Positions 22,312 to 31,700 of a DNA stretch of 64,000 nucleotides are shown here, piece after piece. Source of the DNA: a virus. Positions within the stretch are counted from its first letter, which is position 1. Every line of letters starts with the position of its first letter. The stretch is from positions 124,001-188,000 of IMG/VR virus record IMGVR_UViG_3300027749_002876; one strand, given 5' to 3'. Position numbers and translations under genes: made by a program. A model generated the notes under the pieces. That model worked only from the letters and a program-made list of their open reading frames with translations. It was not told the origin of the DNA and searched no databases.

Positions 22312-22580
22312 GGGACATACACATCAGGACTACCTTGTGCCATATGATGACCACAACTATTACCTGACCCTACTCTAGCTACTGCTATACCGTCGGCGTA
22401 TACACTAGGGCTAGCATCTGTTATTGTAGCACTATTATGAGGGCCTTTAAAAGGATTATGTGGGCTAATCTTGCTGCCTTGCTGTGCTACTAATATTCCA
22501 TTAGCAAAGACTGTGCTGGCACCTGCAATGATTGCACCCTTCATCTCATTTGTATCACCTATGCGGCATATTTGTGGCAT
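22308..22580 (-). CDS. PAAR-domain spike tip protein
   Basis: A 90-aa PAAR protein. It has the repeating short-strand pattern (VFANGILVAQQGS, VYADGIAVARVGS) and an N-terminal CRIGDTNEMKGAIIAG. In T4-like phages and type VI systems such proteins form the conical metal-binding tip of the central spike. Cys/His residues near the C-terminus (NSCGHH) are candidate metal ligands. It supports a contractile-tailed phage. Confidence 0.85.
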   Translation of the reverse strand: MPQICRIGDTNEMKGAIIAGASTVFANGILVAQQGSKISPHNPFKGPHNSATITDASPSVYADGIAVARVGSGNSCGHHMAQGSPDVYVP

Positions 22581-22583
22581 TAA

Positions 22584-22889
22584 TTATCCTAATACAATTT
22601 TTTTATCTGGTACTTTGATACCAGTCGTTGCTTCTAAATACTTCATTTTGATACTATCATCAGTTTCAGCATAGAGAGCAATACTAGTAGTATTTAGCTT
22701 AAATTCACCCTTTGGATTTGCGGTAAATACGCTAGGGATCATTTGCATACCCTGTTGAGTAGGAGCGATAGAGACCGGCTCTTCAATTTGAATAAACTCA
22801 CTACCTGCTTGAATTACTTTTGCTATAAGTTCTTCTCCTGAGTTGAGTTTAAATGTATATACTGTATTTGGATGTATTGCTATTTGCAT
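22584..22889 (-). CDS. Small beta-rich phage protein (101 aa), possibly Sm-like
   Basis: The N-terminal half reads as a small barrel: TVYTFKLNSGEELIAKVI then FIQIEEPVSIAP, similar in rhythm to Sm/LSm-like folds in which a strongly bent sheet starts with a KLxxGxxxxGxV pattern. The C-terminus is charged. The stop is 3 bases from PAAR, and the start overlaps the glutaredoxin stop by one base. RNA binding is one possibility; a baseplate role is another. Confidence 0.5.
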   Translation of the reverse strand: MQIAIHPNTVYTFKLNSGEELIAKVIQAGSEFIQIEEPVSIAPTQQGMQMIPSVFTANPKGEFKLNTTSIALYAETDDSIKMKYLEATTGIKVPDKKIVLG

Positions 22890-23119
22890 TAATTACTTTC
22901 TGTTAATTTTTGTTTAAGTTCAGTGAAACCACCGATTAGTACGCCATCTAAAATGATTTGTGGTACTGTACGTGCTGACGGGATTGCTTCAAGCAATTCT
23001 TCTTTGGTAAATCCATCTCCAATCTTACGTTCTTCGAATGCTATACCTTTACTTGTTAATAGTGCCTTTGCTTGATCGCAATAGGGACAATGATATTTAC
23101 TCCATACGATTGCTGTCAT
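22889..23119 (-). CDS. Glutaredoxin
   Basis: A 76-aa thioredoxin-fold protein with active site CPYC in KYHCPYCDQA and the cis-Pro motif TVPQIILDG, followed by IGGFTEL. It is short but complete for phage glutaredoxins. It should reduce the ribonucleotide reductase encoded just upstream in transcription order (nrdA, nrdB). Confidence 0.92.
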   Translation of the reverse strand: MTAIVWSKYHCPYCDQAKALLTSKGIAFEERKIGDGFTKEELLEAIPSARTVPQIILDGVLIGGFTELKQKLTESN

Positions 23120-23130
23120 TTTGTTCTCTT

Positions 23131-24021
23131 TTATTTTGTAGTTACTTGAATATTACTTACACTCCAATATGAGCTACTGTTATTACATAATGCTCCCCAA
23201 CCGCAACTACCATTCCACCATGGTGCAGAGCCTGGACCAGTTGGACTGTAACCTTGCCAGAATGAAATAACAGGCCAATAGCCATTCTTCATTGTGGTTA
23301 CTAAATCATTCATGTCAACTGTGCCACTACCTTGCGCCCCGGTTCCATCATTTGTGTCATATACTACAACACTTGTAGAACCTTGTTGATAAGTCACTAT
23401 CATTCTAGGTGTATCGTATGTGATAGTTGTAACCATGTCAAACGGCTTACTCATATCAATACTAGTTATATCATGCAACCCATTAGTTGGATCATTTTTC
23501 ATATTAGCACTAGTAAAGCAACTGTTGTTCAGTGCGGTGCTGGCATATGAATATTCATACCGCTGTGGTGCTGAACTACCCCCGGCACCTAAATGTAGTG
23601 TAGTTTGAAACAACTTGTTACCGTTTGTTTCCATAAAATCAAGTTCTCTACAGTTCCATTGGGTATTGTTTCCGCCTGCGTCACAATAATTGTTTCCAAT
23701 TGGTTGCACTGACGGGTTATTTGGATTCTGTATCAAGTAGATACTAGCGTTAACATAGTTGTTTGACAACTTGCTTAAATCAACAGTGGCTCTGAACTCA
23801 GTGATGTTGGTATAGCTTTGTGTTGAAACAATTCTGCCGGCTTGACATTGAGTATTTGATCCAAATGTCACAGAGTTCCCACTGATAGTAGGTGCACCAC
23901 CTGATGTGCAATTTGCTGTGTAATCTAATACAAATGCAGGCGCAATTGATTTGGGGGCGTCTGTTGTCTTTGAGCATGCCGCTAGAAAGACTAAACTTAA
24001 TATAACTAATAATTTTTTCAT
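23131..24021 (-). CDS. Lipoprotein with glucanase-like (GH7/GH16-type) catalytic motif
   Basis: From the ATG at 24021 (AAGGA upstream) the protein is 296 aa. It starts with a lipoprotein signal: MKKLLVILSLVFLAAC, with C16 as the lipidated Cys. The beta-rich mature part contains NCRELDFMETNGN, where E126, D128 and E131 fit the ExDxxE catalytic triad of clan GH-B glucanases. Trp-rich segments near the C-terminus (SFWQGYS, APWWNGSC) could line a sugar groove. It would be exported by the infected host. A sugar-binding role without catalysis is possible. Confidence 0.7.
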   Translation of the reverse strand: MKKLLVILSLVFLAACSKTTDAPKSIAPAFVLDYTANCTSGGAPTISGNSVTFGSNTQCQAGRIVSTQSYTNITEFRATVDLSKLSNNYVNASIYLIQNPNNPSVQPIGNNYCDAGGNNTQWNCRELDFMETNGNKLFQTTLHLGAGGSSAPQRYEYSYASTALNNSCFTSANMKNDPTNGLHDITSIDMSKPFDMVTTITYDTPRMIVTYQQGSTSVVVYDTNDGTGAQGSGTVDMNDLVTTMKNGYWPVISFWQGYSPTGPGSAPWWNGSCGWGALCNNSSSYWSVSNIQVTTK

Positions 24022-24031
24022 ATTTTTCCTT

Positions 24032-25132
24032 TTAAATATTTGGTAACTCGTCATAGTCTAATGATTCTCCCATTACACCAATGACATAATTTGTGCTTTC
24101 TGTTTCTTGTAATGCAGATTGCTTTTTACTTGTATCGCTATGTTTATTGAACCAAGGAATAGGTGTTGTTTTAGGAGCACTGGATTGATATTTAATACCA
24201 ATTTCCTTCAAGGCAGAAACAGCCGTGTAATCAACAAAGTCTTTCAATACAGTTGCATTCAATCCAATGACTGGGCCCATCTTAAACAAATAGTCTGCCC
24301 AATCTTTTTCTTCACGAATAACATCCATATAAAGTTGATAGACTTCATTTTCACATTCAGATTTAACTTGTGCAAAACGACTATCTTCTTTAACTACTTG
24401 GTTAATAAGGTAGGCAGTCCAGCCTTTATGGAGAAGCTCATCTTGGAGAATTAAACTGATAATATTGCCATTACCAATAAAGATTTTGTTCTCAACCATT
24501 GCTAACGATGTAGCGAATGATACCATAAAGCGGAATGCTTCCAATGCGTAACTGGCATGTAATGCCATATAAATTGCCTTGATATGTTCTTTTTCAGTAA
24601 CTAGTTCACCTAGTTGTTTGCGGCAATTGACTACATGCAATGCCTCATAATAGTCACCTACACTGCTTGCCATATCTACGATCTCTTTAGTGTCATGTAT
24701 AGTAGCGAACACATCCTTGGGAACGTTGTAGATATTACGAATAATGTGACTGTACGATTTACTATGAATGTTTGTTTCAAAGAATGTCCAGTTGTAGACC
24801 AATGCTTCTAATTCTGGCAAACTGATTACCGGCATAAAGATTTGACTTGGGCCACGACCTTGTAAACTGTCTAGTGCTGTTTGTCTTAGCAAGTTACTAG
24901 TAAAAATATGCTTGACTGCATCGCTGGCATCTTTGAAGTCGTTGCTGTCTTTGGTAAGACTAATCTCTTCCGGTTGCCAGAAGAAACCACGTGCAGTAGC
25001 TTCAAAGTCTGCAATTTTCTTGTACTTGACTTCTTCAAAGCGTTGAATAGTAACTGGACCTGCTGGGTCTAGAAACATCTTACGATTGAGATAATCTGTT
25101 TTTGTATTTAGGTTATATTGTTGTTTACTCAT
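24032..25132 (-). CDS. nrdB: Ribonucleotide reductase class Ia, beta subunit
   Basis: A 366-aa NrdB. Diiron ligands are recognisable: D in RQTALDS, E and H in FFETNIHS, E in ALEAFRF, and E and H in QDELLHKG. It carries the tyrosyl/diiron radical centre for ribonucleotide reduction. The order nrdA - SGNH-like gene - nrdB - lipoprotein - glutaredoxin on the minus strand suggests one operon. The C-terminus (SLDYDELPNI) is the usual acidic tail that docks on NrdA. Confidence 0.95.
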   Translation of the reverse strand: MSKQQYNLNTKTDYLNRKMFLDPAGPVTIQRFEEVKYKKIADFEATARGFFWQPEEISLTKDSNDFKDASDAVKHIFTSNLLRQTALDSLQGRGPSQIFMPVISLPELEALVYNWTFFETNIHSKSYSHIIRNIYNVPKDVFATIHDTKEIVDMASSVGDYYEALHVVNCRKQLGELVTEKEHIKAIYMALHASYALEAFRFMVSFATSLAMVENKIFIGNGNIISLILQDELLHKGWTAYLINQVVKEDSRFAQVKSECENEVYQLYMDVIREEKDWADYLFKMGPVIGLNATVLKDFVDYTAVSALKEIGIKYQSSAPKTTPIPWFNKHSDTSKKQSALQETESTNYVIGVMGESLDYDELPNI

Positions 25133-25138
25133 TTTAAT

Positions 25139-25957
25139 TTACTTTTTGTTATAATAATATTCTATAGGATGCTCATGCACTATTTTAGGATAATTCCAAT
25201 TCCACTCATTTGTTATTAATTTATTAAAAACAATTTCAGATACAACTGTGTTCATTTCTAGTGTGAAATGACATCCCATTACTTCTGGCTTTTCTATGTA
25301 GTTTTCACTTTCAGCATATTTTAATCCAAACGTAGACCATTGATACTCAACTAAATCACTTAGTCCTATATTTATATAAGGAGCCGATTGCTTGAAACAA
25401 GGGATTATTATTGTTTTTGGCGCTTTTTTTAGAATATCATCAACCATAAGTTGCTGGGCCATTGATAGGAATTTATCATCTTTAATCATGTGCCAAGTGG
25501 TTAGATCATAAACCATTCGTATTTCACTGTTAGTTAGCTTATATGATTGTTTTATAGACTCTAATTGCTTAATACTAGATGCTTGGTATGTTGGATTTGG
25601 GGCAACAGTTGGTAATAATACTTTTTGAGTATATCTATTTGGATCTGTGACTAAAACTATATTAATATCATAGTTTTGATAATTATTCATAAAAGTATTG
25701 TACGCAAAGAGAAATGGTGTTCCACCAGCACAAAAATTATCTATACTTTTTAATTGTAATCTAATAGCTAGCCGTGTTGGCCACCAATCACCTATATTTG
25801 CAACAACAAATTCATTCTCTTTTGGTAATGGTGGTCCATCGCCGAAGCTGTCACCGTATATTGCCATACGTAAGTTGCTGTTAGGATTTATGTCAACAAC
25901 ATACCGACCTTCGGGCCACTCACCACCGGTTCTATATGTGATACTTTGATATTCCAT
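25139..25957 (-). CDS. SGNH/GDSL-hydrolase-like protein
   Basis: A 272-aa protein with block I AIYGDSFGDG, where Ser would be the nucleophile, and a late GCHFTLEMN that may supply the block V His, although the usual DxxH Asp is not clear. A central VLVTDPNRY segment may be block III-like. SGNH enzymes are esterases or acetylhydrolases on lipids or glycans. It lies between nrdB and nrdA, an unusual insertion. It may act on surface polysaccharide O-acetyl groups; this is inference. Confidence 0.65.
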   Translation of the reverse strand: MEYQSITYRTGGEWPEGRYVVDINPNSNLRMAIYGDSFGDGPPLPKENEFVVANIGDWWPTRLAIRLQLKSIDNFCAGGTPFLFAYNTFMNNYQNYDINIVLVTDPNRYTQKVLLPTVAPNPTYQASSIKQLESIKQSYKLTNSEIRMVYDLTTWHMIKDDKFLSMAQQLMVDDILKKAPKTIIIPCFKQSAPYINIGLSDLVEYQWSTFGLKYAESENYIEKPEVMGCHFTLEMNTVVSEIVFNKLITNEWNWNYPKIVHEHPIEYYYNKK

Positions 25958-25959
25958 AT

Positions 25960-28278
25960 TTATAATTTACACGCTTCGCAATCTTCTTCATCCATATCAT
26001 TAAAGCCAGTGGGCAAATCTAATACAGTTTCATCTTGACTCTTACTACCTTGTTTGTTAATCAAGCTATAGTAGAAAGTCTTTAAGCCCCAGTAGTGACT
26101 TTGCATCAAGTTCTTAGCAATTAATGTTGTTGGAACTTTTCTGTCAACAAAGTGAGCCGGGTTATAGAATGTGTTTGTACTGATTGACTGGTCAACATAA
26201 GCCGCAATCACCGCCGCTGTTTTTAGATAACCATCACAATCTTTTTGATCCCACATCATTTGATATTTGTTTTTCAATTTGTGATATTCGGGAACAACTT
26301 GAACAAAGCTACCTGCTTTACTTTCTTTAACACTGATTAAACTCATTGGCATTTCAATGCCATTGGTACTGTTAATAACTATACTACTTGATTCTACAGG
26401 AGCTACAGCCATTTGTGTAGCATTACGAACACCATGTTCTTTCATATTTGTACGTAATGTTTCCCAATCTAATTCTGGTGTAAAATTTGTCAACTCATTA
26501 ACACCATTGGCACGTAGTTCCCAAGGGAATGTCCCTTGACCATATCGTGTTTGATCACTACCCTGGCACTTACCTCGTTCTTTGGCAAGTTCAACTGACG
26601 CTTCGGTTAAGTAGTATGCTTGGTGTTCTGACCATGTCTTAACCTCTTGTAGTGCATCTCGTTCCCCATACTTTAAACTACGCTTTGCATGCCAGTATGC
26701 TAAGTTAGTGACACCGATACCCAATGGGCGAATCTCGTCATTGCTTAGTTTACTTTGAATGCTTAGAAAGTCTTGATAGTCCAATATATTATTGAGGCTA
26801 CGGTGTAGAATACGACAAGCACGGCGCATATCTTCAGGATTGCGGAACGCACCCCAATTAATAGATCCAAGCGTACATAAAGCGATACGACCGTCACTAT
26901 CATCAAGACGTTTAAAAGATTTAGTAGGAAGAAGAATCTCACAGCATAAGTTACTCTGGTAAATTGTATGATACTCAGGGTCAAATGGTCCTTGTTTCAT
27001 AACATTGTCAATGAATACTAGATAGATGCGTCCAGTGTCTGTTCGTTCTTTAAGAATTCCACCTTTAAACACATCTTCTGCATTCATTGTTTTCTTGCGT
27101 AGGTCGTTACGCTTTTCGTATTTTATGTACAATTCTTCAAATAGTTCTGTGTTTTGATAAAATGCTTCATACAAATCAGGTACTTCATTAGGATCAAAGA
27201 ATGTTATGTCTTCTTTGTTTTTGAATCGTCTCCAGAAGAAAGCACTAAGCACAACCCCATAATCCATATGACGGACTCGGGTTTCTTCGGTTCCTTGGTT
27301 GTTCTTAAGGACAATAAGATCATCAAACTGATGATGCCAGATAGGATAAAAAACAGTAGCACTTGCATTACGAATACCTCCTTGACTGCAACTACGCAGG
27401 TCGCCAAACCACTTCTTCAAGAAAGGTATCATACCTGTGTGCATAATCTCACCACCGCGGATGGGACTACCTAATGGGCGTAGTCTTCCAATCTCTAACC
27501 CAATGCCCGCACGTTTGCTGGCATACTTTGCCATCATTTCCCCACTGGCGAAAATACTGTCCAAATCATCATCCGAACGAATAAGTACACAACTACTAAA
27601 CTGCTTAGTAGGCGTACCAAGCCCTGCCAATACTGGCGTGGCCAGCGTAAATAATCCATCACTCGCGGCATTGTAATATTCCTTTATGTAACGCATACGT
27701 GCGCTATTAGGTTCTTCCTTGTGAAAAACCGTAGCGGCTGCAACCATGTATCTAACTTGTGGTGTTTCATATATTTGTTTTGTACTACGATTCTTAACTA
27801 AGTACTTTTCAATTAATTGTTCAATGGCGGCATAAGAATATTGTTCATCTTTAGAATGATCCAGAATGTCATTCATCTTGTTCCAATCTTCTTCACTATA
27901 CCATTCTAATAATTCATTTGTGTAAAGCCCAGTATCCACATTCTTTTTAACAATCTCGTATAAATGAGGTACAGTATAACTTCCATATACATCTTTTCTT
28001 AACATACTCAATCGTTGCTTACCTGCTACATATTGATAATTGGTGTGACCTACATCTGGATTTTGTTCTACATCAATTAAGTCTACAATAGCACGTAATG
28101 TTATTTCATCAATTTGATGTGTAGTGATACCATCATAAAAGTGCAATTGCGATTTAATCTCTACCATTGAGGGGCTTACATCTGCTATTCCTGTACATAC
28201 TTTTGCTACTTGCGCTTGCCATTTTTCTAGCGTGAGAGGCTCTTTTACCCCAGATCGCTTGATGACGTTTATTATCAT
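25960..28278 (-). CDS. nrdA: Ribonucleotide reductase class Ia, alpha subunit
   Basis: A 772-aa NrdA. The N-terminal ATP-cone starts VIKRSGVKEPLTLEKW. The active-site region has SSCVLIRSDDD and the N-x-C-x-E motif in SNLCCEILLP. The GIEMPMSL segment and the C-terminal CEACKL, whose CxxC passes electrons from glutaredoxin, are present. It reduces ribonucleoside diphosphates for phage DNA synthesis. It overlaps the upstream 147-aa gene by 4 bases. Confidence 0.96.
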   Translation of the reverse strand: MIINVIKRSGVKEPLTLEKWQAQVAKVCTGIADVSPSMVEIKSQLHFYDGITTHQIDEITLRAIVDLIDVEQNPDVGHTNYQYVAGKQRLSMLRKDVYGSYTVPHLYEIVKKNVDTGLYTNELLEWYSEEDWNKMNDILDHSKDEQYSYAAIEQLIEKYLVKNRSTKQIYETPQVRYMVAAATVFHKEEPNSARMRYIKEYYNAASDGLFTLATPVLAGLGTPTKQFSSCVLIRSDDDLDSIFASGEMMAKYASKRAGIGLEIGRLRPLGSPIRGGEIMHTGMIPFLKKWFGDLRSCSQGGIRNASATVFYPIWHHQFDDLIVLKNNQGTEETRVRHMDYGVVLSAFFWRRFKNKEDITFFDPNEVPDLYEAFYQNTELFEELYIKYEKRNDLRKKTMNAEDVFKGGILKERTDTGRIYLVFIDNVMKQGPFDPEYHTIYQSNLCCEILLPTKSFKRLDDSDGRIALCTLGSINWGAFRNPEDMRRACRILHRSLNNILDYQDFLSIQSKLSNDEIRPLGIGVTNLAYWHAKRSLKYGERDALQEVKTWSEHQAYYLTEASVELAKERGKCQGSDQTRYGQGTFPWELRANGVNELTNFTPELDWETLRTNMKEHGVRNATQMAVAPVESSSIVINSTNGIEMPMSLISVKESKAGSFVQVVPEYHKLKNKYQMMWDQKDCDGYLKTAAVIAAYVDQSISTNTFYNPAHFVDRKVPTTLIAKNLMQSHYWGLKTFYYSLINKQGSKSQDETVLDLPTGFNDMDEEDCEACKL

Positions 28279-28718
28279 GTTTTACCTATCTTCTCTATTA
28301 TTTTTGTTATATCTAATTTTTGTACTACCGTAAATTCTGCTAGACTATTACTTATGACCGTATTGGGCCAGTAATTCAGTATATATTTTGCGTTGTCAAC
28401 TAGGACTAGTACCACATCTTCACCTATATTATTCTTTGCTAAAACCAATTCTATGTTGATTATACCTATCAACAATAGAGTATAACACATTCCTAATGCT
28501 CTTGCAACCTCACAGTAGGTATTTTCGGACAAAAGTACCCAGGGATCAGGCCAGGCGTCCATATCATATGGGTGTAGATGATGGGTAATCAATGGTGCAT
28601 GTTGCCACCATTCATCTATGGTTATACACTGTTGTTCTATGGGTAAACTAGTTACGGACGTCCGTAATTGAAACCAATCTTGAAGCCTTGCTTCATACGA
28701 TGATTGAAAGATATTCAT
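28275..28718 (-). CDS. Phage protein of unknown function (147 aa)
   Basis: The N-terminal half is Trp/His rich (ITIDEWWQHAPLITHHLHPYDMDAWPDPW), and one hydrophobic segment follows (CYTLLLIGIINIELVL). I recognise no family, but the arrangement and coupling to nrdA by a 4-base overlap are suggestive of a small phage protein linked to nucleotide metabolism. Its start codon lies at the base of a long inverted repeat (28716-28753) and no Shine-Dalgarno is visible. Confidence 0.6.
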   Translation of the reverse strand: MNIFQSSYEARLQDWFQLRTSVTSLPIEQQCITIDEWWQHAPLITHHLHPYDMDAWPDPWVLLSENTYCEVARALGMCYTLLLIGIINIELVLAKNNIGEDVVLVLVDNAKYILNYWPNTVISNSLAEFTVVQKLDITKIIEKIGKT

Positions 28719-28753
28719 ACATCACTACTTATCATTTCTAAGTAGTGTGTATG
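28716..28753. promoter_or_regulatory. Inverted repeat covering a start codon
   Basis: CATAC...CACTACTTA pairs with TAAGTAGTG...GTATG with a single bulge, giving about 15 base pairs around a 7-nt loop. It lies just downstream of the fibre gene stop and includes the ATG of the 147-aa gene. There is no T-run, so it could be an RNA-processing or translational control hairpin rather than a terminator. Confidence 0.45.
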
Positions 28754-28765
28754 AATTTGATATAG

Positions 28766-31700
28766 TTAAGCGTAAGTTGCTTGAAAACGTGAACCAGTTG
28801 TTAATACAAAGTTACCAGTCACGTTACCAGCATTAGTATTTGCACCAGTTGTCAATTGCATGTTATTAGCACTGATTACTGCGGCGTTAGCTAATGTTAC
28901 GTTACCTGCTGTTACATTACCCGTTGCGCTTAATGTAGTATAGAAACCACCAGTTGCACCAATGTTACCAACGTTAGCATTACCTGATACTGAAACAGTT
29001 GTTAATGTACCAACTGAAGTAATATTACCTTGAGCCGCAGTTGTTACAGTACCTGCTGTAGTAGCACTAGTTGCAGTACCTGCTGTTGCAACTGATAAGT
29101 TAGCAACTTGAGTAGTTGAGGTAACAACTAATGGTGCAGTACCTGTTGCAACAGTACTAATGTATTGACCAGTAATGTTTGCTGTTGTACCAGTGTGATT
29201 AGTAGCACTAATATTACCAGCAGTAATATTACCAGAAACACTCAATGATGCTAGTGTTCCAACCGCTGTCAAGCTAGACGTAACTACTGTAGCACTTAAC
29301 GCAGTACCAACAATGTTAGCGGCTTGAACACTTGAGATACCATTAGCGTTACCAGTAATAACACCTGTATTAGCTGTCAATGCGACTGCTGTGATAGTAC
29401 CATTAACACCTAAACCAGTCAATGTACCAACTGATGTAATATTACCTTGAGCCGCTGTTGTTACTGTACCTGCTGTAGTAGCACTTGTAGCCGCACCTGA
29501 TAATGCACCTGTGAATGTCGTTGCAGATACATTACCTGCAGTTACGTTACCAGAAACACTTAAACTTGTTAATGTACCGAGTGAAGTGATGTTTGGCTGT
29601 GCGTTAGTTGTTATTGTACCAGTGAATGTGTTAGCACTAATATTATTAGCCCCGGAAATATTACCACCTGTACCACTTGATACAATATTACCAATTGTTG
29701 CATTACCACTTACACTAAATGTACCATTAATGTTTGCTCCGGTACCGGTTACTACAACAACGTTAGCGTTACCCACTGCACTAATGTTAACATTGCCGTT
29801 AGCTGATGGAACGCTTACGTTACTGTTACCATTAGATATACTTGATGTAGACAATCCAGTCAATGCTGAACCATTACCAATGAAGAAGTTAGCAGTAACG
29901 TTACCGGTAGCACTTACGATGCCACCTGTAATAATGTTACCTGCATTTAAGTTACCAGTGGCAGTTATTAAACCACCTGTACCAATGTTACCAATGTTTG
30001 CATTACCTGATACTGAAACACTTGTTAATGTACCAACTGAAGTAATGTTAGGTTGTGCCGCAGTTGTTACTGTGGCTGCTGAACCAGTTGCACTACCAGT
30101 TAATGCACCTGTAAATGTTGTAGCAGATACATTACCTGCTGAAATATTACCTGTTACTGCTAACGATGTCAGTGTACCAACACTAGTAATATTAGGTTGT
30201 GCCGCAGTTGTTACTGTACCCGCTGTAGTAGCACTTGTGGCCGCACCACTTAGTGCACCAACAAATGTTGTAGCAGTAATAGACGCATTACCCAAGTTCG
30301 CACTAATGCTTGTATTAATTACCGCAGATGAATTCCCATTTGCAGATGAAGTAGAGAATGTAGGGTATGCAGTTGTTGAGGTAGATGTATTTTGTAACAA
30401 TGCAGATGCATTAGTTGCACTTGTTGCCGTACCAGTTAATGCACCTGTGAATGTCGTAGCACTTACATTACCTGCCGCAATGTTACCTGATACTGATAAA
30501 CTAGTTAATGTACCAACTGAAGTAATTTGTGATTGAGCGGCATTGACACTGAATGCTGTTCCAGTTAATGTTAAACCTGTTCCTGCTGTATAACTACCTG
30601 CACCAGAGAATTGTGCCCAAGTAATAGCCGTAGTACCTAATGTACCACCTGCATTTGATGTACATACCCAACCAGTATCTGATTGTGTAGTACCACCTTC
30701 AACGAATACATATGCACCTGGAACCTCTGCCCAAGAATCCATATCTGTTGTTCTTGTCCAAGCACCTGCGGCACATAGATATAGTCCGTTATTCTGATCC
30801 AATGTTTGGTTCTTAACCAATACTCTGTTACCGGCCACTAAAACAACACCATCAACTGTTTGTGTCCCTGATAAAGTAATATTAACTGTAGTTGCGGCTA
30901 CAACACTAGCTTTAGTATCAAGACCTTGTGCTACTGTATCTACATATGCTTTAGTTGCCGCATCTGTATCAGCAGACGGTGTTGCAAGGCTTGTAATGTT
31001 AAAGTTATTCATATTAACATTACCACTGAAACTACCTGTTCCAGTTGCAACTAAGGCTGCTGTACCCAAATTACCTACGTTAGCATTACCACCTGCACTT
31101 AGTGTGCCGGCGGTTGCTAAGTTACCTGCTGTTGCAGTACCGGTTACACTTAATGAAGCTAGTGTGCCAGTACTTGTGATGTTTGGTTGTGCATTAGTTG
31201 TTACAGTACCCGCTGTAGTTGCAGAACCAGCAGTACCTGCACTGGTTGCATATGTTGCATTAGCTACTGTACCACTTACATTAGCCCCTGCTACACTATT
31301 AGCTGTCGTTGCAAATGATACGGCACCGGTAACATTAGCACCTGTGATTGAACTTAAACTTGATCCGTTACCACTTACATTAGTAAATACGCCAAATGTT
31401 GCACCTAAGTTACCAACGTTTGCATTACCCGATACTGACACACTTGTTAATGTACCTGTACTTGTAATGTTTGGCTGTGCCGCGGTTGTTACTGTGGCCG
31501 CAGATCCAGTTGCACTACCTGTTAATGCACCAGTGAATGTTGTAGCAGATACATTACCTGCGCTTACATTACCTGTTACTGATAAAGAAGTCAATGTACC
31601 AACTGATGTAATGTTACCTTGAGCCGCTGTTGTTACAGTACCGGCTGTAGTAGCACTTGATACAGTACCACTTACGTTAGCACCTGCTACTGCATTTGCT

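Noticed and set aside
25957-25964. TATAAATA overlapping the start of the SGNH-like gene
   Set aside because: The octamer overlaps the ATG itself, so it could not transcribe this start; it was not counted among the late-promoter-like sites.
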